Origin: Pseudorasbora parva
Lineage: Eukaryota > Chordata > Actinopteri > Cypriniformes > Gobionidae
DNA length: 64,000 nt
Reading direction: 5' to 3'
Assembly (NCBI RefSeq): GCF_024679245.1
Contig: NC_090183.1
Location: 25,526,342-25,590,341 of the forward strand
Shown piece by piece: positions 11,226 to 23,270 of the stretch (position 1 is the stretch's first letter; the number at the start of each line of letters is the position of its first letter). The notes beneath the pieces were generated by a model. It did not search any database. It was not told the origin of the DNA and saw only the letters and a list, made by a program, of their open reading frames with translations. Position numbers and translations under genes: made by a program.

Positions 11226-12330
11226 TGTTCAACCTGGTCTCACAGGATTCCGTGAAATCAACACGGACCCTTAACTCAAAAATCTGTCGTAGTTTCACGG
11301 AATTGCCGAAAATTCTGTGATGGGTCCAAGGAAGTGATGCCTATGTAAGTCAATGACAGGCAGCATCCGTGGTCCACACATGGATTCCCAACACACATTT
11401 ATTTGCATTTGTAAAAGTAGACATGATTTTATGAATATTTATAGCCTACTTTTATATTTCGGAGCAACTAACTCCACTCCTACCCTAAACCTACCCAATC
11501 TCAACAATATAAAACACATAACAGGCAAATAAATGTACAGTCACAGTTATTTATTGCAAAAATGGACCAGAAACAGTAGAGAAGTATTAACTCATGTTGC
11601 ATTCCAAGTCTTCTGAAGTCATACGATATCTTCATGTAGTTGATCTTAAGTTTTAATCTTTGAAATGATGATCGCGCTCCACACACGCACTCGTTCATAT
11701 TTCTCATTCAAATGATACAAACGACTCTTCAGAAAGACGCCATCGGTCACGAGACACACGATAGCCAATGGCTTATTACAATCAAAGCAGACGTAATGGC
11801 GCAATTGGTCACGCGACACATGACAGCCAATGCTGTCAAACCTTACCTGATGTTTCTTCCGGCAGCAATATTTAAAATGTATTAATATTCGCCGGATGGA
11901 CTCGACATTTCTGATCGTTTTTGGGGATTTTCTTCACACAAATCAATCGTTTGGCCTCGGAACACTTATATTTGTAGTTTCTGAATAAATTGTGCCTGCA
12001 GTATCTGTGTATCTGCCTGTTATATCCTGTTTTTTTTTATAATACACAAATAGGTAGGTTTAGGGAAGGGATTGAGGTAGTGTTCAAAACGTGTCTATAT
12101 AAAAAGAAAAGAAAAGTAAATAAAATTATACTGACTGAATCAAACTGACGAATATAAGGTGTTGGAACAGGAAATCTGTGTGTGGACCACGGATGCTGCC
12201 TGTCATTGACTTACATAGGCATCACCTCCGTGAACCCATCACAGAATTTTCTGCGATTCCGTGAAACCACCACAGATTTTTGTGTTAAGGGTCCGTGTTC
12301 ATTTCACAGAATTCTGTGAGATCAGGTTGA
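11226..12330. mobile_element. Nested element with ~150-bp terminal inverted repeats
   Basis: Left end TGTTCAACCTGGTCTCACAG pairs with the right end CTGTGAGATCAGGTTGA. The match continues for about 150 bp, for example GTCAATGACAGGCAGCATCC near 11350 against its complement near 12190-12215. ACTGTAAC flanks both sides (11218-11225 and 12331-12338), an 8-bp target duplication. The interior has no open frame of note. CCTAAACCTACCC near 11487 mirrors GGTAGGTTTAGG near 12055. Confidence 0.88.
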
Positions 12331-12570
12331 ACTGTAACATACTTGCTTAGAGGCTTGTCATGCTCGCGAGTTTTACAACATTTGTGTGTTTACTCGTGGT
12401 TTATGAGGACATAAATTGCTTTATGGACTATAGATTTAGTGTTAGCAGTAGCCAGTGGAACATCAGACTAGTGCATGTTTACATAAAAAACCCACAATGG
12501 AACAGTAGCACATTTGAATGAACAAATCAATAGCTAACGACACAAAGACATTTGAAGCAGTTTTACTCAC

Positions 12571-12840
12571 CGCCTGCTTCCAACGCATGACCGTGAACCT
12601 TAATCGCTCGAACCGCTCCATCTGTCAGCATTAGACGAGCTAAAAATCCGGAGTTGAACTGGTCCATGTTTTTAAACCATTGTCACTGAAATGCAGGGAA
12701 CAAACAAAAACTCTTGCACAACTCCGTTGCTGCTCCGGAAAAACAAAATCCATCCACTGTCCCATTAACGCTGGGTTCTTTGGGAAGCTGTGCAGGGTTG
12801 ACTTGCCCTGACAACCAAAAATGCCTATCTTTGGTGACAT
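12571..12840 (-). pseudogene. THAP-domain exon, copy 1 (degraded)
   Basis: From ATG at 12840 the minus strand reads MSPKIGIFGCQ, then SFPKNPALMGQW and VFVCSLHF. These match the THAP pattern: zinc-ligand Cys, FP, invariant Trp, and C-x2-H followed by Phe. The first ligand Cys is replaced by Gly (copy 2 keeps it). A 1-base deletion relative to copy 2 after CSLHF leads to a stop at 12640. In the shifted frame a decayed AVP box reads DGAVRAI. The exon ends at a canonical donor, GTGAGTAAAA. THAP domains bind DNA and are typical of P-element and Kolobok proteins. Confidence 0.75.
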
Positions 12841-13060
12841 TGTTGGTTTCGCTAAGTCCTGTGACTGCAGCGCACAGCCAGCGAGCGTTTGCTCTCTCGC
12901 TCTAGTCCCGCTCGCCCTTCCAGGAGAAGAGCCCGTACGGCAATACAAGGACATTCTGCCCTTGCTGACGTCACATAGAGCCATACTCAAAAAATTGTTT
13001 TGAAGAAACTTATGAGAAACTGGAAGGAGTATTTTGGCACTAAAATACTCCATCAAACGT

Positions 13061-13965
13061 CCAACTTTAAAAAAAAAAAAAAGTACACTTTATCCAGGTT
13101 TAGCATGGGAATCCAAGTCTTTAACGGTGTAAAAAACTCAGTCTACATGAAACAGCATTTACATAAAACAGCATTTTCATGAACACCAGATTCCTCTGGT
13201 GACACCAGATATATACACCAGACACCAGATATATATATATAACAAGTGGAGCTGGGGAAGGTGGAGGGTTTGAGAGGAACTCTGAAAGACAGCTGCAAAC
13301 TGCTACAGCACTAAAATTATTACAAAATGTACTATGTGTCTTCTAAAACAATGCAGTACATTCACTTTAATAGACCATATGATAAAATTTTGCGCAATCA
13401 ACTTAATAAGCCAAAACTGCCTCTGGTGAAGTGTGTACTACAACAGATAATGTGATTTGTAGGAATCATAATTAAATAGAACATGCACTATACAGCTTGT
13501 TTGTGTCCAGGATGGAGCATGCCTGATACGTATTGTCTCCTGGCCAATTCTGCGGGATGACCTGCATTGTCATTCCCCTCCATTACTGGTGAGATAAACT
13601 GGTCATGTGGCTCAAGTGCTTTTCAATTTCCATGGAGTGCAGACTCTCCTCTTGGAAATGTAACAAAAATGCTCTCACCATTAAACTGCAGGTCAAATAT
13701 GTAATCAGCTTGGGTCTGAGATGGGCTCAAACATCATAACTAGCCGTTAACCCAGATGACAATCTCTTGCACGACGAGCAGAGAACCTTTTGTTTTTCCT
13801 TCTCTTTTCCTAAATGTATTGTCTTGTCTTTCACATCTCCCCAACTCAAATTAAGAGTTTAAAAGGGTCTGATTATAAAGGACATTATTTAGTCTCCCAC
13901 ATTTCAACTCAAACGTGAATGTAATTTTTTCATAAAAACTCAAAAGAAGATTTTTTGAAGACATT
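13061..13965. other. Unique sequence, possible regulatory DNA
   Basis: A short tandem of ACACCAGATATAT lies at 13180-13240. From about 13500 to 13900 the DNA is unique and balanced in composition with no coding signal, a candidate for conserved non-coding DNA. Confidence 0.3.
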
Positions 13966-14677
13966 TAGGCCCCATTTACACTGCATGGTTCAAGTGACCC
14001 AATTCAGATTTTTTTCCTCTCATGTGGCACAGATCGGATATGACATGTGAACATGTAAGCAGTAAAAAAAAAACAGATGAATTCCGATATCCTCAGATCG
14101 GATTCAGGCCTCACTCATATATGTGGCAATAAATCCGATATGATTCGTGTGCGTGCATTAGCGTCTGCCATGTAAGCGGTCAAATTGGATATCCACCAGT
14201 AAATGCGAGTCGTACGCCATTGAAAAGAGGACGGAGGCGAATGACGTCAACTCAGGTGGACACAAACTGCGATCCAGTGTTGCCAAGTCTGCGGTTTTCA
14301 TGCATAATTGGACAACTTTAACACAGTTTTGAGTCGCAATTGGACGGGTTTTGTTGTGATAACCTGGCAACCCCGTCAAGGGCTCTCCTCTTTTTCTCCG
14401 CCTTAAGAGAGACATTTTTTGCAGACTTTAAAGATGTGTGGAACAGTGCAGACAGCAAAACATTGTGCAATCATTTTGTCTGTGTCCATTGTATCGCGCT
14501 GTTTACTTCCTTTCACCGGTTAAGAACGTCTTGGGCTGTTTTCCCAGTGTACAGTGTAAATGCAAATATCGGATACGGGTCGCTTTTGAAAAGATGATGT
14601 AAGCGGGTCGTCAAAATAATCGGATATAGTCACCAAATCGGAATTGTGCATCAAGACCTGCAGTGTAAATGCAGCCA
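13966..14677. mobile_element. Inverted-repeat MITE (GGC-CATTTACACTGC ends)
   Basis: Left TAGGCCCCATTTACACTGC pairs with right GCAGTGTAAATGCAGCC. Subterminal copies of CGGATATG/ATCGGATA recur on both sides. There is no target duplication I can define. The body is non-coding. It is consistent with a hAT-type short element. Confidence 0.7.
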
Positions 14678-14994
14678 TGGTCACTCTTTTGCATGCAGTT
14701 ACAGTAAGTGAGGGCTTTAAGTTGTTTAATGAAACAATACCACTGCATTAATAACAGAGCAAAACAATCTTTGGAAGAAAAACTGTTCCACATAATTCTA
14801 TTTTAAGTTTTTAAGTATAATTTGCTTGGTTATACAAGTTATTTAAACTTAAATTACATTAAACTGACTTACAAAATCGAGATTCTAAAATTATTTTGAT
14901 GAGTTGAAGTAATGTAAAAACATAGGTCATCTCTTTATCATGGCAGCCATGGGTGGGACATATTACGAAGCAAGTAAACATTTTGTCCTCAAAG
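14678..14994. other. AT-rich spacer
   Basis: No repeat or gene recognised. Confidence 0.4.
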
Positions 14995-15430
14995 TTCATG
15001 TGTTAGAAGAAGGATAAATGGGCACACCTAAAGATTTGAGCAAGTTTGACAAGGGCCAAATTGTGATGGCTAGACGACTCAGAGCATCAGAGCATCTCCA
15101 AAACTGTTTGCGGTCTGCAGTGGTCAGTATCTATCAAAAGTGGCCCAAGGAAGGAGCAGCGGTGAACCAGCGACAGGGTCATTGATGCACATGAGTAGTG
15201 AAGGCTGGCCTGTGTGGTCTGATCAAACAGATGAGCTACTGTAGCTCAAGTTGCTCAAAAAGTAAATGCTGGTTCTGGTAGAAAGGTGTCAGAATACACA
15301 GTGCAATCAGTTTGTTGGGAATGGGGCTGCATAGCCGCAGACCAGTCAGGGTGCCCATGCTGACCCCAGTCCATCGCTGAAAGCGCCAATGTGAGCATCA
15401 AAACTAGACCACGGAGTAATGGAAGCTATT
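14995..15430 (+). pseudogene. Tc1-like transposase relic, HTH half
   Basis: Plus-strand fragments in shifting frames read KGQIVMARRLRASEHLQNC, CLRSAVVSIYQKWPKE, and the linker GLHSRRPVRVPMLTPVHR, the signature between the second HTH and the DDE domain of Tc1 transposases. Several stops and deletions break it, and it ends just before the first catalytic Asp. It is a different subfamily from the 4528 and 26131 copies. Confidence 0.8.
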
Positions 15431-17131
15431 ACAGCTGACACAGCTTATTTTAATAATACTAAATTAACGTGTAAAGTCTATCCTAACTGGACAATCCTTT
15501 TTTTCTTTTTCTTGCTCCATCATATTTCACACTGATGTGTCATTTTATGTAAAATAGGTAGTGATCCCAATTTTAGGCTGACTTTAAGGATTCAAACAAG
15601 TCACTCATGATGTTATCTTTTTAAGGTCTGCTAATGGAACATGGCAATGAGCTATGCGACATAAAACAGAACAATAACTGTTCAGTTGTTGTTAACATAA
15701 ACAATAACTGAAGCCAGATTTGTTACTTTAAAAAAGATCAATGATATGGAAAACGCTAAAAGTTTCATAGTAACTTAGCTCTTAGCAGTGGGCAAACTCT
15801 AGTCTTTTAAGACTAATTAGCTGGGTTTATCAGTGATAAACAGATAGGGCCACCTCGGCACAGCCTGTGAGGTCCAGGTGGACAAACACACTGTGTTTAA
15901 GCCACAGGTGACATAGCAGGTCGCTTTGAAGCTCCAGTGCAGATTTGGCAGAGGGAACCTCGGTGCCAAATGTCCAGGGCAGTGGGGGATTTTTGATCTG
16001 CACTGTGCTCGGCTACCTGATGAGGCGGATTAAACAAAAGCCAGATAGCATTTGCATTTGATGTGTAAAACCCCGTGGCTATCTTAGTCAGATGACCTGC
16101 CGCTTGGCTTGACGGCAAAAAAAACCCTCACAGCACTAAAATAAAGTGAGTGATTTTCTAAAGAGCATCCCATCATTCTGTTTGACATGTTTGAAGATCC
16201 TCTCAGACAAGCTTCCCATCCCCAAAAAACAAAGTAGAAAGAATGAAAGATCTGCTAAGGTATCCATAAAACCCGCACAATGGTTATAGTTAAATAAAGA
16301 AAGCCTGTTTATGCTCTCTGTTTTCAATGTCATTTCACACCAAAAAGGTTTGGATAATTAGGTTCCATAGGATGATGGATGAAAGGCTCTTTTGACAAAT
16401 GAAAAATGTACATCTTTTGAATGCAATCTTTATAGGGAAGAATTGGGGCTAGTTGTCACACTTTTTACTCAGGGTATTTATTCATAAAAGCCTATTTCTG
16501 TAATATTTTAAAGCCGTGACTATACACAAATCTATATTTTTACTGTTATCACCAGGTTATATGCCTGGATTTTGTTAAAGTGGGTCATGATGTCACATTA
16601 TACAGAACATTGTCACAATAGGTGTGTGAAGAATATGAACATCTCTCTTGTGTTTGCATGTGTTTATAATTTCTTTGTGAAACAGCCTGGGGAAAAATAA
16701 AATGTCTGCACAATTTGGCATGTATCATTGTGTTATCATAAATAAAACAATTTACTCCAAGCACATCATTTTTGGCCACTTGTGGCTCAGCACTACAAAA
16801 GTGGAAAAGGATCACTGCAATAGCTGGTCTCGCCATCGAAAACTACTGTAATGGAGTTAAATGTGCAACATTATCTCTGTTAATGTGTGCATGTATGAGT
16901 GGCTGCAAAATCATCGTTATTGACCTTTTACTGTGACGTGCATGGCATATTGTTACGTGATACATGCAAATGGAAGACAATGTGATATTTCCAGCAGTCT
17001 GTTCTCGGCCCACTGTCCAGTATGAGTAAATTAAACAAATTACCCAGAGTCTGTTTGAGTACAGAGGCATATGAGGTTGCGTGGCCATGCTATTACTACA
17101 ATGATAGCATGTCTGCACAGTCCAGAGTTAA
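15431..17131. other. Unique sequence with octamer-containing block
   Basis: Unique DNA. The block 15830-16120 is the least AT-rich and includes ATTTGCAT (POU octamer type) near 16051. Nothing resembling a gene is seen. Confidence 0.3.
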
Positions 17132-17690
<559 letters not shown>

Positions 17691-17798
17691 GTGTCCATGT
17701 TTCTTAGTAAGGTTATATTTAAATGCTTAGTTTTATGATCAAAACAAATTTTTCTGTCATTTTGATTAAATATACCTTTTATACTTAGATGTAGGCAA

Positions 17799-17801
<3 letters not shown>

Positions 17802-17832
<31 letters not shown>

Positions 17833-17873
17833 TTTGTTTGTTTGTTTGTTTGTTTGTTTGTTTGTTTGTTTGT

Positions 17874-17904
<31 letters not shown>

Positions 17905-18035
17905 TTTGTTTGTTTGTTTGTTTGTTTGTTTGTTTGTTTGTTTGTTTGTTTGTTTGTTTTTTATTATTTTTATTTATTTGTTTGTTTGTTTGTATGTTTG
18001 TATGTTTTGTATTGTACTTATTTATTTATTTTTAA
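17802..18035. repeat. (TTTA)n/(TTTG)n microsatellite
   Basis: Alternating TTTA and TTTG tetranucleotide blocks. Open frames here are translated repeat. Confidence 0.95.
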
Positions 18036-19005
18036 AATGGATATTGACAAAATTCCTTAAAAAGTTTCTTATTAATTATTATTTACGTATAATAAATTAT
18101 ATTAGCTTACTTTTTACTCTTACCAGGGTTTCAACTTGTTTTTTTACCACACTATAAGCCAGGTTTTAAGGTCCCCCAGCTTAAAAATCATACATTTACT
18201 AACCTGACCTCTCGTGTGCAAGGCCATTGGTTACCAGATGATCTCAAGCGCACAATGTGGTTCTATTGTGATGCAAATAGTTGCGGCATTGTGATTTAAA
18301 CAGAACTAAAATGATGTGTGGCTTGCCCAGATACGGAGATCAGGAGATCCACAGTAACAGGGGCTGATGTCCGTAGAGGTCATTTAAAGCAATGTGACAC
18401 TGAGGCCTGACGTAGCAGAAAGTCCTTGCAGCCTGTCCCCTTGGTTTTGTCTCCGAGTTTGATAAAAACAGATGAAGCTCGGAAGGGCAACCATGTCATT
18501 GAATCATCGCAGATGCAAAAAATCCTCCTCAGCTCAGCGCGTTTTTATATATTTGTATCTAAATAAAAAACTTGATGGATTACATTTCAATACAGTTTTT
18601 CACTGTATATTTGCGCATTAAATATTACCAAGTCACCTCCTGGGTGTTGTGAGTTAGGCATGGCTGCATGAGCCAGTGAAGAGAACTTTGTCTTTCACCT
18701 GTAATCTGATGCAGAGAGCTGCACTTGGCTGCAGCCCCTGCTGGTGATTTATGATTGAGGAGACGTTAATAAAAGTATCAAAACAATCAGAGCTCTGCTG
18801 GGGGAAGATACGGCCGTGTTACGTACATCATGCAGGACAGGCCTGGATGGGGAATCGCTATGCGATGGTAATATGATGCTCTAAGATCGCTCCTTTCTCC
18901 CATTTTTTCTTTGGTTTACCCTCCATGGAAGGTGACGTCTTGTCTTTTACTGCCAAAGAAGGCCAACGCCCAGATTTTAAGGCATCTTTGTTACAGTGTA
19001 ATTAT
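18036..19005. other. Unique sequence, possible regulatory DNA
   Basis: From about 18180 to 18900 the DNA is unique with no coding signal or recognised element. Confidence 0.3.
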
Positions 19006-19145
19006 ATATTTAAGTAGCTACTGTGCAAAATGTATTAACATTAGTTTAGGGTTGGGGTTTGGTTCAGGGTTAGTAGCATGGACTAATTTACTGTTATTGT
19101 TATTGTAAGCAAGATTTTTAACAAGGACACTGTAAAATAAAGTGT
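19006..19145. repeat. Dispersed repeat with GTTTAGGGTT tract
   Basis: Ends in AACAAGGACACTGTAAAATA and AAGTGTTAC, the reverse complement of ACACTTTATTTTACAGTGTC at 41751. It is the same family in the opposite orientation. Confidence 0.6.
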
Positions 19146-20510
19146 TACTGCATCTTTTTATGTTCTGCCGAATAAAGAAAATATTCAATTAAATTAACAC
19201 TTTCTCACACCTAACTCATATGGGCACTTGGTCAGGACCCCTCAGAGTTATTTTTTTAATGCACAGGGTACCACTTTAACGTCATTTTTCAGTCCCTTCA
19301 TAGATTTGACACATTTAAAATATGTTCACTTTACTTACACATTTAATTGTGTTCAATCAACCTAATTTATTTTAAACTGAAGTTTACTTTTGTGTTAAAA
19401 CTACATGAAATATTTGAGTTGACATAACTAACTGGGCAATGGATCTGTAGTATTAGGAGAGTAAATTTAGGGATTAAAGTGTTATTTTATGTTTTTCTTT
19501 AAAGGGGAAATATGTTGTTAATTAATATTAGTGTTTAATGTGCAGTTATGTTGGATATTTTGAGGAGTTTCTGTAATGTTTTTTAATTCTCTGGTTACCA
19601 TTAAGCTGAAGAGTGGAGGCTGTGGGCACTCAGTGATCTATGTTAATATCAGGAGTTACACCAGTCTTTTCTTATATTTTCATTATATACATTGTGTATG
19701 AAGATGAATGAAACTGCATATGGATTTTCTAAATAGCCCTTAAAGACCTAGAACATTTTTGGGGCGCCTGACGTGCCTCTACTTTTCTTTGTTTTTCTCA
19801 CCCATTCTACAAGTTAGCATCAAGTGCTACATGTCATTTTAAACAGGAGAAAATGAAGTTTCCATCTAGCTCATTTGATGTCCCAGTTTTACATTTAGTT
19901 ATTCTGAGAATGGATTAAATTAATATAATTTCAAGAAAAACGGCTGCAAAAAATGTGGTGTTTTTACTGTGAACTCAAACAGAACTTCGCTAAGAATAAA
20001 AAATAATAATTTCTGTTTGGCTCAGGGGACCATCCCACGTGGGTTTCCTTGATAAATCAATGCTGCATATTTTGATGACGCATCCACGCTGACTATGGAG
20101 TCTCTGAATGGTAAATCGCGAGAAACGTTATACCTATATGAAAAGCGGAGATTCTCCTCGTTGCGGTAGAGTTTACATACAAATTGGATTAGCGATTTGA
20201 AAGTTATTAAACATTTTAGAACAATAGTTATTTTTATCCGCGGGCGGCTGTCTCGGTCTTTAAGGGTTAACAAGTTAGACACTTCAAAAAAGTAATGTTA
20301 TAAGAATATAAATATAATTTAAACTGTATTTGATAAAATTGAGTCAGACCAACTCAATTATTTCATTGCATGAATTAGTTTTTTATGAGTTGGGGCTACA
20401 TATAGATTTATTGGATGGAAAACCTGCCCTCAACTAAATTGAGTTTGTCCAATGAGTATTTTTTTTTATTTTATTTTTATTTTTTGTTTGTTTTTTGAAT
20501 GCAGGGTACC
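19146..20510. other. AT-rich sequence with repeat-like patches
   Basis: Patches around 19330-19440 and 20290-20460 (AACTCAATTATTTC, TTGAGTTGAC) look like decayed short elements, but I cannot define ends. No gene. Confidence 0.3.
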
Positions 20511-20830
20511 CCATTGCTTTCAATTGTGTGCCTTATGCATCAGATCAAGACTTATAATTCTTTGCATTATAGGCTACTTTTATATTTTGGAGCAAACAAC
20601 CCCAACTTCTAATTTCTGAAATCCTTAAAATAATTGTCTAAATAAGGTAAACAGTAAAGAAAAGAAAAAAATCTGTGCGCTTTTTTATTATGTAAAAATG
20701 CCGAAAGTTGTCTGCTATGGGTAGGTTTGGGGTTAGGGGCTGTGATATACATTTTGTACAATACAGAAATCATTACGCCTATGGAATGTCCCCATAAAAC
20801 TAGAAAACCCATGAATTAATATAAGGGTTC
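20511..20830. repeat. Dispersed repeat (CATTACGCCTATGGAATGTC)
   Basis: Contains TAGGCTACTTTTATATTTTG (also near 11442 inside the nested element), GGGTAGGTTTGGGGTTAGGG and CATTACGCCTATGGAATGTC. It is a common fish repeat type of unknown class. Confidence 0.5.
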
Positions 20831-22684
20831 ATATTGTTGCTTCTTTCTTTAGTGATTTCTCTCAAAAAGCTCATCAACCGTGTGGTCTTATTTTTCCTTT
20901 TATGTAAACATTGTTATACTAGTCTCACAGTCATGATCTGTTTGTGTTCTGCATTCCCTGACAACTAGCAGAGTACATTTTCATGATTATTGCATTTTTA
21001 TTTAAAAATTTCAGGCCCCATTAATCCAGAGGGAAGCACCTTAAAAGTATCCAGCCTGTTTTATTTGGATTTCTGTACCTTTAGCAGCATGATCTAGTTT
21101 TTCAGAAGCTTCGCTGTCTGGGCCATCTGACAAAAACATGTGTCTGAGGGACTGAAACTAAATGTCACTCTCATTCCAGCATGGAGCTCAACTGCCCTTT
21201 CAAAACACATTAGAGGGAAAGAGGATCAGCGTATTGGTCCTAAGGCTTCTACCCCTATATCGTCACTAACACAGACACATGATGGGCTTAAACCCTGAAA
21301 AATGCTTTTACACTGACTTTGAGTGGCGATATTTCTCATCTGCTATAATATCACATCTGAAACAACAATGACTCGGACCGCTGCAGGGGTGCTGCACTTT
21401 CTGGATGAATCCTTTAAAAAGTGGAGGTGATTGTAAAATTGTGGTTTCTTTGATATATTTTTTTCTCTCGTTTTTATGTCTTCACAAACTCAGTGTCATT
21501 TTGCAGGCGGCTTTGATGGATTTAACAGAGCGGGCGGATGGATGAAGAGCAATTTATATGTTAAAAGTATCTCAAAGTGCTGGGATGTAGTCTCCAACAC
21601 CCCTCACTTAATTCTGCTTCCATCATTATTATTCCCGAAATCTCAAAGATTTTCTGTCAAGTTGTCTCACCCGAACACAGAAATCATCTCCAAGTAACAC
21701 GGTGTTCTAGCGAGACAAATTTCACCCGACATGAACGATTGCACGCCGACACCGGCAAATTTAGAGTTGTGTGAATGTCAAGAGAGACGTGTAGAGCTTT
21801 TGTTCACTGCTTGAAAAAGGGAAGAAAAAAGAAAAGAAAATCACTAGCAGCTCAATCCCTTTAGGAATGCATTAACAAAGCAGTTAAAATAATTCTAAAA
21901 TTAATTAAAGAAACTGAATCGCAATCCAGCGAGCTTCAAATTAATCTTAAGGGATTTGCCCTCACACTTTTTTTTTTTACGTCAATCTGAAGCAGAACAT
22001 TTCTCAGTTATTTTTCCTCTTTCGCAGTTCTTTGTCATATACTGCTTTACCTCTTCAGTACTGGTCCAGCAATGGCTCCGGACTGTGTGTTTGTAGACTG
22101 ACAGAGATGCAGCTTGTGTCATTATGTCACCAATGTAATTCATAGTGCTGCAAATTAGACAGACTGTGCGCGCGCGATCTTAAGCTGAGTTAGTCAGCGT
22201 GTTCAGAAAAAACAAAAAGACAAGAGTTGGACAGACAGTGGAACATTTGTTTGGCCATGCTTCAGGGTGTGAACTGAGTTGTATTATTTACTTTCAGGAA
22301 GTAATTGTTGCTAAGGGGGAAGGTGCTATGAGAAAGTGTGTCTTTGGTGTGATTTTAATTGGCTCTGTTTTAGAGCAAATGCTGAGAGGTGAGGTAGGTC
22401 ATGGCAAATCTGCTCTCTCCTAAAACATTGATTCTCATTAGCGATTGAGAAGTGTATGATTCTTGAATTTGTTTAGTACTTGACTGAAATCTTCTTTTAA
22501 TTATGTTGTCTTCCTGTGAATATGTGTTCTTTTGTGTTGTTGTTGGTTTGTTTTTTGTTAGTTTTTTTTGTATTTTATGTTATGGCACTCGTCTTGCCTG
22601 GAGCAGTAATGCAACAAGATCTGGTTACCACAAAAAAATCATTTTGCGTTTTTCTTCTTAAAATTAATTGCTAACCAGCCTATG
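20831..22684. other. Unique sequence, possible regulatory DNA
   Basis: 1.85 kb without recognised repeats. An acceptor-like TTTTGCAG ends at 21505, followed by a frame open to 21697. No donor or family match supports an exon. Confidence 0.3.
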
Positions 22685-23270
22685 TTAAAGGTGCACCATG
22701 TAGTATTTTTGTTGTAAAATATCCAAAAACCACTAGGCCAGTGTTATATATTTTGTTCAGTTGAGTACTTAGAATATCCCAAATGTTTCAAACTATTTGT
22801 AAGTTGTGAGAAAATTGCTATTTTAACCAAGGAGCTGGGACGTTTGAGGGAGTCGCCTGTCAATTGCGTCATATCTGCGTTCCCCTCGGTTTCCGGTTTT
22901 ATTTGGCCCAAACGCTTTACTCTTAGTAGTGTCAACAAGAGTCAGCAGCCGCTGAGTAATGTCATTACTCGCTTTACCTCATACTCATGACCGGAAAAGC
23001 AGAAATGGCGCCGAAGACTGTGTCCCATCATAATAAAAGTCCCGGTGCTCGCAAGAAAAAAAAATCACTAAGGCAGAAAAGCAGAAGTTTGCATAACAAT
23101 CGTTCCAGCGGCGTGAACATGATTTCTGCCTGAGTCCTTTTTTCCGCTGGCTGTGAGGTGAAGACCACATGTCCCAAGATTTTGCGCTTAAACTTGGCAT
23201 CATCAAGCTACTCCTTTGTTTTGAATAGGCGCCCACTAGCGGACGGAAAAATTACATAGTGCAGCTTTAA
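22685..23270. mobile_element. TTAA-flanked MITE
   Basis: TTAAAGGTGCACCATGTAG at the left pairs with TTACATAGTGCAGCTTTAA at the right, each end including TTAA. The 586-bp body is non-coding. The end motif and CCACTAGCGG box relate it to the element at 47170-47602. Confidence 0.85.

Larger units (their letters stand above)
10884..13060. mobile_element. Kolobok-like TTAA-family element, copy 1
   Basis: Shares its layout with 52188-53537. In order: CACTCAGTTT, ATGTCAATCTTGAGTGCC, AAAAGTCTTTA, GGCGTATCGTGT and GGAGCTAAA. A plus-strand coding exon follows (11136-11219), then a spacer with CACATTTGAATGAA, and a minus-strand THAP exon (12571-12840). A 1.1-kb element is nested inside it (11226-12330). 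Kolobok transposons are known for TTAA duplications, G-rich ends and THAP-bearing proteins, and copy 2 shows TTAA plus a G run. The left edge here is blurred by the G homopolymer. It is inferred to be an internally deleted, non-autonomous derivative. Confidence 0.65.
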
